Shown here one piece after another: positions 25,094 through 34,006 of a stretch of DNA of 43,179 nucleotides. How positions within the stretch are numbered: position 1 is the stretch's first letter; the number at the start of each line of letters is the position of its first letter. The position numbers were made by a program, and so were the translations under genes. This DNA comes from Paenibacillus thermotolerans (lineage in GTDB: Bacteria; Bacillota; Bacilli; Paenibacillales; YIM-B00363): the NCBI RefSeq assembly GCF_028745515.1, contig NZ_JAQZSG010000037.1, forward strand, positions 1 to 43,179. Direction: 5' to 3'. The notes below the pieces were generated by a model that worked only from the letters and a program-made list of their open reading frames with translations, had not been told where the DNA came from and did not search any database.

Positions 25094-25738
25094 TTATCGA
25101 TTGTTGCCGGCTTGAGCGGCGCGGCTTTTCATCGGCTTCGCCTGCCGCAAAATAAAATCAATATCGGAGGCGATGTCTTGCATGCCGTTGCCTTCCGAAT
25201 TTCGGTTCAGTTTCGTTTTTACGCGGTCGATCGCCTCGATCGCCTTCGGCTCCGTCACCTCGAGAATCGTAACGGTCGGGCCGAAATCGAGACTGTATCT
25301 CGAGACGCTGTCGGTTCTTTCATCCCTTCCGACGATCACCGTATTGCCGATCACGAGCGTATCCCGATCGGCAAGGAGACTCGCCAAGCCGAGTGCTCCG
25401 AGCGGTCCTCCAAGCGTCCCCATGCCGTTCCTTCCTTGTCCCGGCAAGGTACCGGTCGCATCGGTCGAACCGGTTACGCCGCTTTCGATCGAATAACCGG
25501 CAAATATTCTGTCCCGATCGCCGCGATCGCCGTCGCCTCTCGTTCTGTCGTCGTTCAAATCGAGCGTGTCCCTCGGTCTCTCCGGCTCCACGCCTCTTTT
25601 TCTTGTAGCGCCGGAGGCGCTGTTTACGCCGAAGTTTTCGACTCCGTCGTTATTCGTGTCATTCGTACCTCCGCAGCCGGCCAATAGGGTCAATGCCATG
25701 CTCACGGCACAGGTTAAAGTAAGAGCTTTTCGCTTCAA
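25094..25738 (-). CDS. Predicted lipoprotein of unknown function
   Basis: About 214 residues. A short signal peptide (LKRKALTLTCAVSMALTLLAG) ends in a lipobox LAGC, so the protein should be lipid-anchored outside the membrane. The middle is rich in D, R, G and T (RTRGDGDRGDRDR), probably disordered, with a Gly/Leu-rich stretch after it. The end (VIGNTVIVG, then VTEPKAIEAIDRVKTKL) is folded-looking and might be a distant relative of the spore YhcN/YlaJ lipoproteins; I am not sure. The likely start is TTG 25738 after AAGGGGGG; the longer frame from 25777 would hide the signal peptide. It is divergent from the ECF sigma gene. Confidence 0.75.
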   Translation of the reverse strand: MKRKALTLTCAVSMALTLLAGCGGTNDTNNDGVENFGVNSASGATRKRGVEPERPRDTLDLNDDRTRGDGDRGDRDRIFAGYSIESGVTGSTDATGTLPGQGRNGMGTLGGPLGALGLASLLADRDTLVIGNTVIVGRDERTDSVSRYSLDFGPTVTILEVTEPKAIEAIDRVKTKLNRNSEGNGMQDIASDIDFILRQAKPMKSRAAQAGNNR

Positions 25739-25900
25739 AAAAAGGGCCCCCCTTAAAGGTTCTGTCACACGCAACATTTACTTTTCCCATGCCGTTACGT
25801 TTATATCCAATCTTTAGCAATCGTCTTGCTGCGACGAGGGACAGGCTGGAAAAGAGGGCGACACCGGCTGAACGTCGAAATAATTTTGAAAATATTTTTT

Positions 25901-25926
25901 ATAACCTTGTTAGATTTACAACCGTC
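25901..25926 (+). promoter_or_regulatory. Candidate ECF-type promoter of the sigma factor gene
   Basis: ATAACC (25901-25906), exactly 16 bp, then CGTC (25923-25926). This is the AAC...CGT layout recognised by many ECF sigma factors, and lies 40 bp upstream of the sigma gene start. It fits autoregulation. Confidence 0.45.
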
Positions 25927-25965
25927 CAGGTATCTACATCATTGAGCGTCCGGGAGGTGGCTTTC

Positions 25966-27684
25966 GTGAGATCGAACGACATAAATCACGTGCAGACCGA
26001 GTACGAAGACGATACGCTGCTTGTCGCTCGAGCCAAGGATGGCGACGGCTATGCGTTCGGCGAATTGGTGAGGAAGCATCGCGGCAAAGTTTACGGCTGG
26101 GCGAAGGCGGTCGTAGGCGACCCTCATCTTGCCGAAGACGTCGCGCAGGAAGCCGTCATGCGGTCATTCCTCCGAATCGGAACGCTGGCCGATGCCGGAC
26201 GGTTTTTGCCGTGGCTTCACCGGATCGTTCGCAATCAAGCGTTCCGCAGCTTGCGCCGAAGCGGGCGGTACGGGAAGGAGCTGCCGATATCGGCTTTCGC
26301 TTCGGATGACCGGGATTCGAGCGAAGCATGGCCGGCGATGACGCCTTCGGCAATTGCGGCTTCTTCCCGTGAAGACGACCCTTGCGAGCTGTTATTGCGA
26401 AGAGAAGTGCTGTCGACCATCGCGGAAATCGTGCAGCGGCTCTCGCCAACCGAGCGCGCGGTATTCGAGGCGCATGTATTTCAAGAGCTTACCGCTCAGG
26501 AAATCGCTCGTTTTTTATCCATGAGCACCGCAAGCGTCTATATGTCTTTGTCCAGATCTCGTAAAAAGCTGCACAATGAGCGAGTACGCGAACATTTTGC
26601 CATCCAGGGCGGAAAGGAGTTTTCCATGTACGCTGCAAAACGTGCCGTATTGTCGAAACCGGCGATACTTCATTCCCGAATCGGGCTATATAACGAGTCC
26701 ATCCGGAACTGCATCTATTATGCGCTTCCCTATGTGGGCAAAGGACATCTCGGTTACGATGAAGCGATGGCGCTGACGGGACATGCGTTTCAAATCAACG
26801 TTGAAGAGCAAACCGTCGACACAAGCGGTGTATTTATGTACGGCGAAACGACGATGTTTCCGAACAGCATGCTGAATTTGGGCCTGCACTCCTCGCTCAT
26901 CGACAAATTCGGGTACGAGAAGATGCCGGAGGGGCCGTTGAAAGAGGAGCTGTACACGCTAACGATTGATATGATCCGAGGGTCCGTCGACCGCGGCGTT
27001 CCCGCCATCTTTTCAGGCGGCGTAAATACGCAATTCGCCTTGTACTACGGCTACGACGACGGGCGGCAGACGTTCTTCGCCGTCGATACGTTAACGGAGA
27101 TGGAAATTCCGTACTCAACGTTTCGCAATCGGCATTTGTACGGGTTCGTGATCGAAGAAGAGGCGGAGATGGATGAACGGGAAAGCTTTCGCCGCATGCT
27201 CGCAATGGCCGTTATGCACGGACGCGGCAAAGAGCCGACGTTTAGCGGATACGTAAACGGTCTTGCCGCTTATGATTCGTGGATCCGCGCATTTGAACAT
27301 GCGAAGGCTGATCCTGCAGGCAACGCTGCCTGTATGCGGAATGTCGGGGATATGCGGGGGTATGCGGCTTCCTTTTTGCGCAAAAAACGGATGGAGTGGG
27401 AGTCGGATGCCTCGTCGGATCAAAGGTCGATCTCCCTGCTTAGGGAGGCATCCGCCCGATACGACGAGGTGGCGGGCACATTTCGTTCTTTGAAAACGTT
27501 ATTCCCTTACCCGGCCGAAGGAGATATACAACGGGATGCGGCGGTCACGGCGGCGCAACTGCTTCGACAGGCGAAAACTGCCGAAGATAAGGGGCTTCAT
27601 GCATTAGAGGAATTGCTTCAATTGTTATGCGGAGAGCGACCTGCTCCGGGATTGATTAAGCCGAACCCGCTTTGGGTGTTATAG
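25966..27684 (+). CDS. ECF RNA polymerase sigma factor fused to a C39/BtrH-like domain
   Basis: 572 residues, against about 170-200 for a plain ECF sigma. Sigma region 2 spans about 25-95 (FGELVRKHRGKVYGWAKAVV, then DVAQEAVMRSFLR). Region 4 spans about 150-215 (LSPTERAVFEAHVFQELTAQ, then EIARFLSMSTASVYMSLSRS). From about 222 a ~340-residue extension follows. Its NCIYYALPYVG, YDEAMALTGHAFQINV and FALYYGYDDGRQTFFAVDTL segments resemble the papain-like C39/BtrH_N fold. Cys is present, but the usual His before GYDD is replaced, so catalysis is doubtful. The extension may sense a ligand or hold the sigma inactive; no anti-sigma gene is adjacent. GTG 25966 follows GGGAGGTGG; an earlier open stretch from 25789 has no SD. 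Confidence 0.8.
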   Translation: MRSNDINHVQTEYEDDTLLVARAKDGDGYAFGELVRKHRGKVYGWAKAVVGDPHLAEDVAQEAVMRSFLRIGTLADAGRFLPWLHRIVRNQAFRSLRRSGRYGKELPISAFASDDRDSSEAWPAMTPSAIAASSREDDPCELLLRREVLSTIAEIVQRLSPTERAVFEAHVFQELTAQEIARFLSMSTASVYMSLSRSRKKLHNERVREHFAIQGGKEFSMYAAKRAVLSKPAILHSRIGLYNESIRNCIYYALPYVGKGHLGYDEAMALTGHAFQINVEEQTVDTSGVFMYGETTMFPNSMLNLGLHSSLIDKFGYEKMPEGPLKEELYTLTIDMIRGSVDRGVPAIFSGGVNTQFALYYGYDDGRQTFFAVDTLTEMEIPYSTFRNRHLYGFVIEEEAEMDERESFRRMLAMAVMHGRGKEPTFSGYVNGLAAYDSWIRAFEHAKADPAGNAACMRNVGDMRGYAASFLRKKRMEWESDASSDQRSISLLREASARYDEVAGTFRSLKTLFPYPAEGDIQRDAAVTAAQLLRQAKTAEDKGLHALEELLQLLCGERPAPGLIKPNPLWVL

Positions 27685-27706
27685 GAACAAGGAAGGAGTG
27701 AAGCAA

Positions 27707-29090
<1,384 letters not shown>

Positions 29091-29224
29091 CTAATTCGCC
29101 TTCTCCCAAATTCCGTACTTGCCGTTATATGTCCAGTCAGGCAGCGCAATTACAAGAATTATCATCATCATATGGTTGTTGTTCGATATTATCAATATGC
29201 GATTTGGTTGCAGCAACATGTTTC

Positions 29225-29304
29225 AAAAAAAATAGCATCACCCGTGTTGCTGTCGGTCCGATGTCGGTACAACCGGGCCGCTTAGTTCACGCGGTGTTGC
29301 TATT
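29225..29304 (-). terminator. Long stem-loop with T-run behind the decapeptide-repeat gene
   Basis: AATAGCATCACCC (29231-29243) pairs, with two mismatches, with GCGGTGTTGCTATT (29291-29304) around a ~47-nt loop. On the minus strand it is followed by eight T. It is a plausible terminator of the gene at 29336-29824; the large loop is unusual. Confidence 0.5.
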
Positions 29305-29335
29305 GTTCTCCATGCATCGATTTTTCGCACCGTTT

Positions 29336-29824
29336 TCAGTGAAACAGCCCGGTGATCCACCTTACGACATCGCCCGTAATCGGAACGAGCCCGAAGCCGT
29401 GGTTGCCGATCGCTACAATGCCGTAGGCATATTCGCCGATGCCGACGATGCCGGAGGCTTTCTTGCCGATGGCGACCGCTCCTGCCGCCCAATTGCCGAT
29501 CGCAACCGCACCGGCGGAGAAGTGTCCGATCGCTACGGCTCCTGCGGAAAGCATATTCGAAATCGCGACCGCTCCCGCCGCCAGCAGCCAGCCTACGGCA
29601 ACCGCTCCGAACGCGACCGGTCCGACGGCAATCGCGCCGATCGGAAGCAATCCGACGGCAATATCTCCGATTGCGATCAAGCCGAAGGCGAGCTTCGCCT
29701 TCCCTGCCCCCGTTCCCTTGGAGCGTATGCTTATCACCGGAAAGCCGGTTGCCGGCCATTGATAGTCGATGCCCTCTCCGCGCCATTTTTTAATAAAATC
29801 CGTTTCGTTCCGCCACGCGCTCAT
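29336..29824 (-). CDS. Decapeptide-repeat hydrophobic protein, unknown function
   Basis: 162 residues. After a 40-residue polar start, residues ~45-148 are built from about nine or ten short repeats: first a looser IAVG/AFGAVAVG pattern, then strict ten-residue units such as SAGAVAIGHF, SAGAVAIGNW, AAGAVAIGKK, ASGIVGIGEY and AYGIVAIGNH. The period of ten with alternating small and aliphatic residues, and a polar pair at each turn, suggests a beta-solenoid or membrane-associated stack rather than normal transmembrane helices. The DNA is correspondingly repetitive and the antisense strand is open too, but the SD AAGGGCGGG before ATG 29824 and its complete repeats support the minus strand. Similar AIG-repeat proteins exist in Bacilli, without known function. 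Confidence 0.7.
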   Translation of the reverse strand: MSAWRNETDFIKKWRGEGIDYQWPATGFPVISIRSKGTGAGKAKLAFGLIAIGDIAVGLLPIGAIAVGPVAFGAVAVGWLLAAGAVAISNMLSAGAVAIGHFSAGAVAIGNWAAGAVAIGKKASGIVGIGEYAYGIVAIGNHGFGLVPITGDVVRWITGLFH

Positions 29825-29935
29825 ATTGACCCGCCCTTATGTATAATCGTTAGCAATCATACCATGGGGCAAAAAGACAGTCTAACGATTTTCAAACGCG
29901 CGAAATGCGCACGTTCCGCCCGGGAACGGATTGGG

Positions 29936-29941
29936 TATAAT
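29936..29941 (+). promoter_or_regulatory. -10 box of the 55-residue protein gene
   Basis: TATAAT at 29936-29941, with GTTCCG 17 bp upstream as a poor -35. A small palindrome GTTCC-N5-GGAAC lies between them and might be an operator. The predicted start near 29948 leaves about 49 nt of leader. Confidence 0.45.
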
Positions 29942-29996
29942 ACGATAAGTGCGGTGAAATGCAGCATATTACGCGTATAGAAGGGGTAGTAACGCA

Positions 29997-30164
29997 ATGA
30001 AACCTAATAATACGGACGACTTGGCCAACGAAAAAGAATTGCTGCGATTAAAAGAAAAGCTCGGCATCGATCCGACGGTTTCGCCGGATCAATTGCGAGA
30101 CGCCTTAAAAGGGATGGTAAACAATAAATCGATTACCGGCTATAAGGTCAAAAAAGAGAAATAG
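29997..30164 (+). CDS. Small hypothetical protein (55 residues)
   Basis: ATG 29997, 10 nt after AAGGGG and about 55 bp after a TATAAT box, encodes 55 residues ending in KKEK. It is charged and helical (ANEKELLRLKEKLGID, then VSPDQLRDALKGMVNNKSI) with no Cys, signal peptide or membrane segment. Codon use looks like its neighbours. It reads like the small soluble proteins common in Bacillales, but I recognise no family. It is convergent with the amidoligase-like gene, ending 36 bp from its stop. Confidence 0.6.
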   Translation: MKPNNTDDLANEKELLRLKEKLGIDPTVSPDQLRDALKGMVNNKSITGYKVKKEK

Positions 30165-30200
30165 GCCGCCGAACAAGAGGCAGCCCTTGTGAATGACTTG

Positions 30201-31100
30201 TTAGCCGACCTTCTCCCATCCTTCGGAGGCAGGTTTTACAATAAAGCGGATGAAGCTGCCGTCCTCCGGGTTTTCCACCGTTAGCCGTATGCCCTCGCGA
30301 ACCGGCAGCACCTGGAGAATTTCCCCGTTCGGAACGTACTTGGCCGCCAGCGGCGAAAGAACAGGAATCAAAGCTTCCTCCAACCACACTCTTTCTTTAT
30401 ACCAGCGAGGAGCAAGGACGGGGCGCGGATACCCTTCCGCCGGCGCACCGAGCTCCGCCGCCAATGCGGAAGGGCCGCCGGAAAGCTTGCGGCCTTCTCC
30501 GACCGCGGCGACAAACCGCAAATAAAACTCAATCACGTTCAAGATTTCGGTATAGCATAACGAACCGTTCGCGAAACGAAATTCCGCAGTTCCAATATTG
30601 AACCACGCCGCGGCATTGATTCCGCACCGATGGGACTGCGGACGTCCCCGATTGAGAAGCGCTTCCTCGCTCGGATCGGCAATGAACCGTTGCCGCATCT
30701 CCGGGGTAACCCCAGGGCAATAAATCAGACGTTCTTCGGAGGTATTCATCAACGCCCGGATGGAGTCTTGATGCTCCAAAGCCGCGTCGATGAGCGGCAG
30801 CAGCATATGCTGCCTCCACGGCTGCAGTCCGACATGTACGTGGAGGCCGCAGCTCCAGTTGGCGGCCGCCCCCGTCGCTTTCAGCCTCTCCAGCATGACG
30901 CCGATTTGCTCCCGGTCTTTCCACCGGATCGGCGGCGGCTTCAGCTCGCTGCCCGACTCCTCGCCCGTTTCGTCAATCTGCTTCTCATCCAGCGCCATGA
31001 CCCAGCCGGGAAGCAGCTCCACCTCTCGCGGCTTTCCGCCGACAAACTCGATTTCGAGGCCGAACGTAAGTGTTTTCCAATCGACCTTGCTAGGATACAT
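30201..31100 (-). CDS. Putative amidoligase-family protein
   Basis: 299 residues. The N-terminal FGLEIEFVGG, the SELKPPPIRW segment and the WSCGLHVHVG motif near 83-92 follow the signature of the amidoligase family (an ATP-dependent COOH-NH2 ligase fold related to glutamine synthetase). The family pattern is FGvEiE, E..spp, CG.HvH. The later INAAAWFNIGTAEFRFANGS fits the R/E-rich metal/ATP strand of the fold (FNIGTAEFR). Members are thought to make amide bonds in peptide or cell-surface products. The usual companion gene (a GATase or gamma-glutamyl-cyclotransferase-like protein) is not adjacent. ATG 31100 follows GAGAGGGG at 10 nt. It is a solitary gene. Confidence 0.75.
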   Translation of the reverse strand: MYPSKVDWKTLTFGLEIEFVGGKPREVELLPGWVMALDEKQIDETGEESGSELKPPPIRWKDREQIGVMLERLKATGAAANWSCGLHVHVGLQPWRQHMLLPLIDAALEHQDSIRALMNTSEERLIYCPGVTPEMRQRFIADPSEEALLNRGRPQSHRCGINAAAWFNIGTAEFRFANGSLCYTEILNVIEFYLRFVAAVGEGRKLSGGPSALAAELGAPAEGYPRPVLAPRWYKERVWLEEALIPVLSPLAAKYVPNGEILQVLPVREGIRLTVENPEDGSFIRFIVKPASEGWEKVG

Positions 31101-31224
31101 TCGATTTTTGCCCCTCTCTATTGTTAGGTGTGAAAAGGCGGAATCACACAGAGAGCGGGCGGACCTCTGGCTTAACGGGGAACTTTTTTTCTGAGCATAG
31201 CCGATCTCTCCTTACCTTTGATCT

Positions 31225-32088
31225 TTAATTTAGCCGTTCATTCATCCGGTAGCTGACGAAAGCCAGCTGCTTGCTGTCCGGCGACCACGAATTGACGTTG
31301 ATCGTACCTTGTCCTCCGAACAGCTCGACCAGCGTCCGGGATGCGCCGCCCGCGCTCGGCATGAGCCGGATTTCGACGTTCTTGTTTGCCGGATGATCGC
31401 CCGGTGCCACCTCGTCCTTCCGATAGGCAAGAAACGCTACGGTTTGCCCGTCCGGGGAAACATGAGGGAACCAGTTATTGCTCTCGTCGAAGGTCATCCG
31501 GGTTTGTTCGCTGCCGTCCGCATTCATGCGCCACACCTGCATCAAACCGGTGCGCATCGAGTTAAACCAAATATGCTTCCCGTCCGGAGAATATTCGGGG
31601 CCGTCGTCGAGTCCGGGCGTGTCGGTCAGCTGCGTTTCAACGCCGCCTGCCGCCGGAATCGTGTAAATGTCGTATTGGCCGTTCCGTTCCGCACAGTAGG
31701 CGAGCGTCAAGCCGTCCGGCGACCAGCCGTGCAAATAGCTCGGACCCATCGGCGTGACTAAAACCGGATTGCCGCCCGATATCGGCAGCACGTAAATTCG
31801 GGAACGCCCATCCTCCCGCGTATGATGGCTGACCGCGATCTGCGAATTGTCCGGGTCCGGGGAAAGCACGTGGTCGTTGTTGCAGCTTACGGCAAAGCCC
31901 GTGTCGATGACTGTGCTCTCGCGTGTCGCGATGTCGAAGGAATAAAGACGGCCTCCGCTGTTATAAATCAGCCGCTTGCCGTCGCGCGTCCAATTCGGCG
32001 CTTCGATCAAGCGGTCGAACACGGCCAATTCCGTCCGTTTGCCGGTAGCCGCCTCCACCGTTTCAAGAGTGCTGATGACTGCAGTCAA
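31225..32088 (-). CDS. TolB/PD40-type beta-propeller protein
   Basis: 287 residues made of repeated PD40/WD40-like blades: [89 protein letters not shown] and [17 protein letters not shown]. There is no signal peptide, unlike periplasmic TolB, so it is probably cytosolic. Propeller proteins of this type often sit with sugar catabolism or peptidases. TTG 32088 lies 10 nt after GGAGGAGGAG and is the best start; the longer frame overlaps the SD itself. Ligand unknown. Confidence 0.85.
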   Translation of the reverse strand: MTAVISTLETVEAATGKRTELAVFDRLIEAPNWTRDGKRLIYNSGGRLYSFDIATRESTVIDTGFAVSCNNDHVLSPDPDNSQIAVSHHTREDGRSRIYVLPISGGNPVLVTPMGPSYLHGWSPDGLTLAYCAERNGQYDIYTIPAAGGVETQLTDTPGLDDGPEYSPDGKHIWFNSMRTGLMQVWRMNADGSEQTRMTFDESNNWFPHVSPDGQTVAFLAYRKDEVAPGDHPANKNVEIRLMPSAGGASRTLVELFGGQGTINVNSWSPDSKQLAFVSYRMNERLN

Positions 32089-32219
32089 TCGGATCCCTCT
32101 CCTCCTCCGCATAATCACATGTATGCGCTTTTGATGCTTTAACTATACAATATCTTCCGCGGACGTTTAAGTCATTTTTCAAGGGTGCACTTACAATCGA
32201 ATCGAGTCAACGGAGCGCT

Positions 32220-33251
32220 TTACCCCGTAATCGTCTTCAAGTGACGGATGAGCCGCTGCTCGTTCTCCCGCGCATCGTCGATATGGAACGCATGCGAGGA
32301 TAAATCGGACCAAAGCAGCTGCTTCCCTCTCGGCGCGTCGAGCCCTTCGAAATAACGGACGACGAGCTCCGGCATGACATGCTTTTCCTTACCACCGTGG
32401 ATGAACATGACCGGCATCGGCAGCGACGGAACCTCTTTAAAGAAATCGAACGAATTGAGGTCGCTCACCATTTTCTCGGAATAGGAAAGCTTAAAGCCGC
32501 GCACCAGCGAATTGAACACGTCCGCCAGCGAGTAATCCGGAGAGCGAAGCATGATCTTAAGGCCGGAAAAGAAAGTCGCGGATTTGCCGTCGCCGGCGTT
32601 ATAAAACATGGAATTGTTTTTGAACTGCCATTTGCGGATGATCGACCACTGCTTAAAGCTTTCCAAATACGGAGGCTCGCCCACGTCGCGCAGCTCCTTC
32701 AGCGCTTTCCGGTCGCCTTTCGCTTCGGCGGTTTCCAGCAGCCACTTATAGCTCAGCTTATCGTTCTCCACCCAGCTCGTAATTTGCGAGAACGCGTTAT
32801 AAGACAAGTAACGGTCCGGATATTGCGAGGCGAGCGACAGGCCGATCACCGTTCCCCACGAATGAGCCGCAAGGTGTATTTGCCGCTGCCCGAATCTCTC
32901 GCGCAAATAGTCGGTTACATCAAGCCCGTCGCGGATAAATTGCTTCAAATTCATCGTTTCCTGCGGAATATCCGCGGAATACGATTTTCCCGTGCCGCGC
33001 TGGTCCCAAAACACGAGCGTAAAATGCTTCACGAGCTGCTTCGTCGTCATCACGAGCGCATAATCGGAGCCGCGCGAGGAAACGCCGGGCACCGGCATGC
33101 TCGGTCCGCCGTGGATAAACAACAATACCGGATTGCCGGGATTTTCCGATTGAATCAATATACTCTGCTTTATGCCGCCCGCCTGAATAGTCACAACCTC
33201 ACTGAGACCCGGTTTCGAAATCGTAAAATCGGTACGTTTGAACATTTTCAT
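32220..33251 (-). CDS. Alpha/beta-hydrolase (proline iminopeptidase-like)
   Basis: 343-residue alpha/beta-hydrolase. The oxyanion motif is LFIHGGPSMPVPG near 46, then FWDQRGTGKSYS near 84. The nucleophile elbow is LAAHSWGTVIG (Ser near 123, A-x-S-x-G form). The acid/base region includes MFIHGGKEKHVMPE, and a His in LSSHAFHIDDARE near 319. HGGP and DQRGTGKS are typical of the S33 proline iminopeptidase group. It begins in a 4-bp overlap with the TetR gene stop, so the two are co-translated and co-regulated. The substrate is unknown; the TetR pairing suggests induction by a small molecule. Confidence 0.9.
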   Translation of the reverse strand: MKMFKRTDFTISKPGLSEVVTIQAGGIKQSILIQSENPGNPVLLFIHGGPSMPVPGVSSRGSDYALVMTTKQLVKHFTLVFWDQRGTGKSYSADIPQETMNLKQFIRDGLDVTDYLRERFGQRQIHLAAHSWGTVIGLSLASQYPDRYLSYNAFSQITSWVENDKLSYKWLLETAEAKGDRKALKELRDVGEPPYLESFKQWSIIRKWQFKNNSMFYNAGDGKSATFFSGLKIMLRSPDYSLADVFNSLVRGFKLSYSEKMVSDLNSFDFFKEVPSLPMPVMFIHGGKEKHVMPELVVRYFEGLDAPRGKQLLWSDLSSHAFHIDDARENEQRLIRHLKTITG

Positions 33252-33880
33252 CGCTCTACCTTCTTCTCTATCGTTTTTATTGTTTGTATGAAAAACGCAA
33301 CATGCTCCTCGAGCTGCCGTTCGACCCCCGATGTGTCCCGCCCGTCGAATTGCATGATTTGATACTGGGAAATGAGTGAAAATACCGGATACTGATACTG
33401 TACGGCCAGCAAGCGGGCGGGAAACGGACGAATTCGCCCCAGCTCGATATATTTAGAAAACACAGCCTCCAAAAACAGCACATTGTTTTCGTACAAATCG
33501 TCCAAAATAATACTTCGCGCTTTCGGGTGTGCGAACTGCTCCGTGCTTACGATCCGCGATATTCGGGACATACCGGGGCTGTCACATATCATAGCTTTAA
33601 ACTTTCGCAGCCCATGCAGCAGGAAAGCTTCCGGCTCCGTCACCGCCAGAATGCGGTCCAGCTGTTCGATCGGCGGAGTTACCTTCCGAATCTCGGCCCG
33701 GTACATTTCAAATATGGAGTCCAGCAGCTCGTCCTTATTTTTATAGTGATAGTATAAGGAGCTCTCCTTGATCCCGACGGCTTTCGTAATGTGTCTGATC
33801 GACACGGCACTGAAGCTGGAACGGGAAAACAAATCGATCGCGGTCTCCAATATTTTTTCTTTGGTTGGATTGTCTTTCAT
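33248..33880 (-). CDS. TetR-family regulator
   Basis: 210 residues. The N-terminal TetR HTH is KEKILETAIDLFSRSSFSAV, SIRHITKAVGIKESSLYYHY, KNKDELLDSIFE. A variable ligand-binding helical C-terminal half follows. It lies first in a two-gene operon with the hydrolase (stop overlapping its ATG). A perfect palindrome 36 bp upstream is a likely operator, so autorepression is expected. ATG 33880 follows GAGAGG. Confidence 0.93.
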   Translation of the reverse strand: MKDNPTKEKILETAIDLFSRSSFSAVSIRHITKAVGIKESSLYYHYKNKDELLDSIFEMYRAEIRKVTPPIEQLDRILAVTEPEAFLLHGLRKFKAMICDSPGMSRISRIVSTEQFAHPKARSIILDDLYENNVLFLEAVFSKYIELGRIRPFPARLLAVQYQYPVFSLISQYQIMQFDGRDTSGVERQLEEHVAFFIQTIKTIEKKVER

Positions 33881-33915
33881 GAAAACTACCTCTCTTTTCC
33901 ATCAATAACTGAAAT

Positions 33916-33931
33916 TCTAACGAACGTTAGA
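33916..33931. promoter_or_regulatory. TetR operator palindrome
   Basis: TCTAACGAACGTTAGA is a perfect inverted repeat (7+7 with a central AA). Its CTAACG-N2-CGTTAG form resembles known TetR-family operators. It lies just upstream of the TetR start. Confidence 0.65.
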
Positions 33932-33950
33932 TAGAATGTCAATCCCCCAA

Positions 33951-33991
33951 AAAGAAAAAACCTCCGTTCCGAAGCATGTTCGGAACGAAGG
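33951..33991 (-). terminator. Terminator of the FtsX-type permease operon
   Basis: Minus-strand CCTTCGTTCCGAA/TTCGGAACGGAGG (33979-33991 and 33961-33973) with a 5-nt loop and two mismatch or wobble pairs, then TTTTTTCTTTTT. It begins 16 bp after the permease stop. Confidence 0.9.
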
Positions 33992-34006
33992 CGACACTCC
34001 CCCCGC

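Noticed and set aside
31128-31149. GTGTGA-N10-TCACAC palindrome upstream of the amidoligase gene as an Fnr/Crp site
   Set aside because: Arm spacing is 10 rather than 6, and no promoter sits nearby in a fitting position; it is probably a chance inverted repeat.
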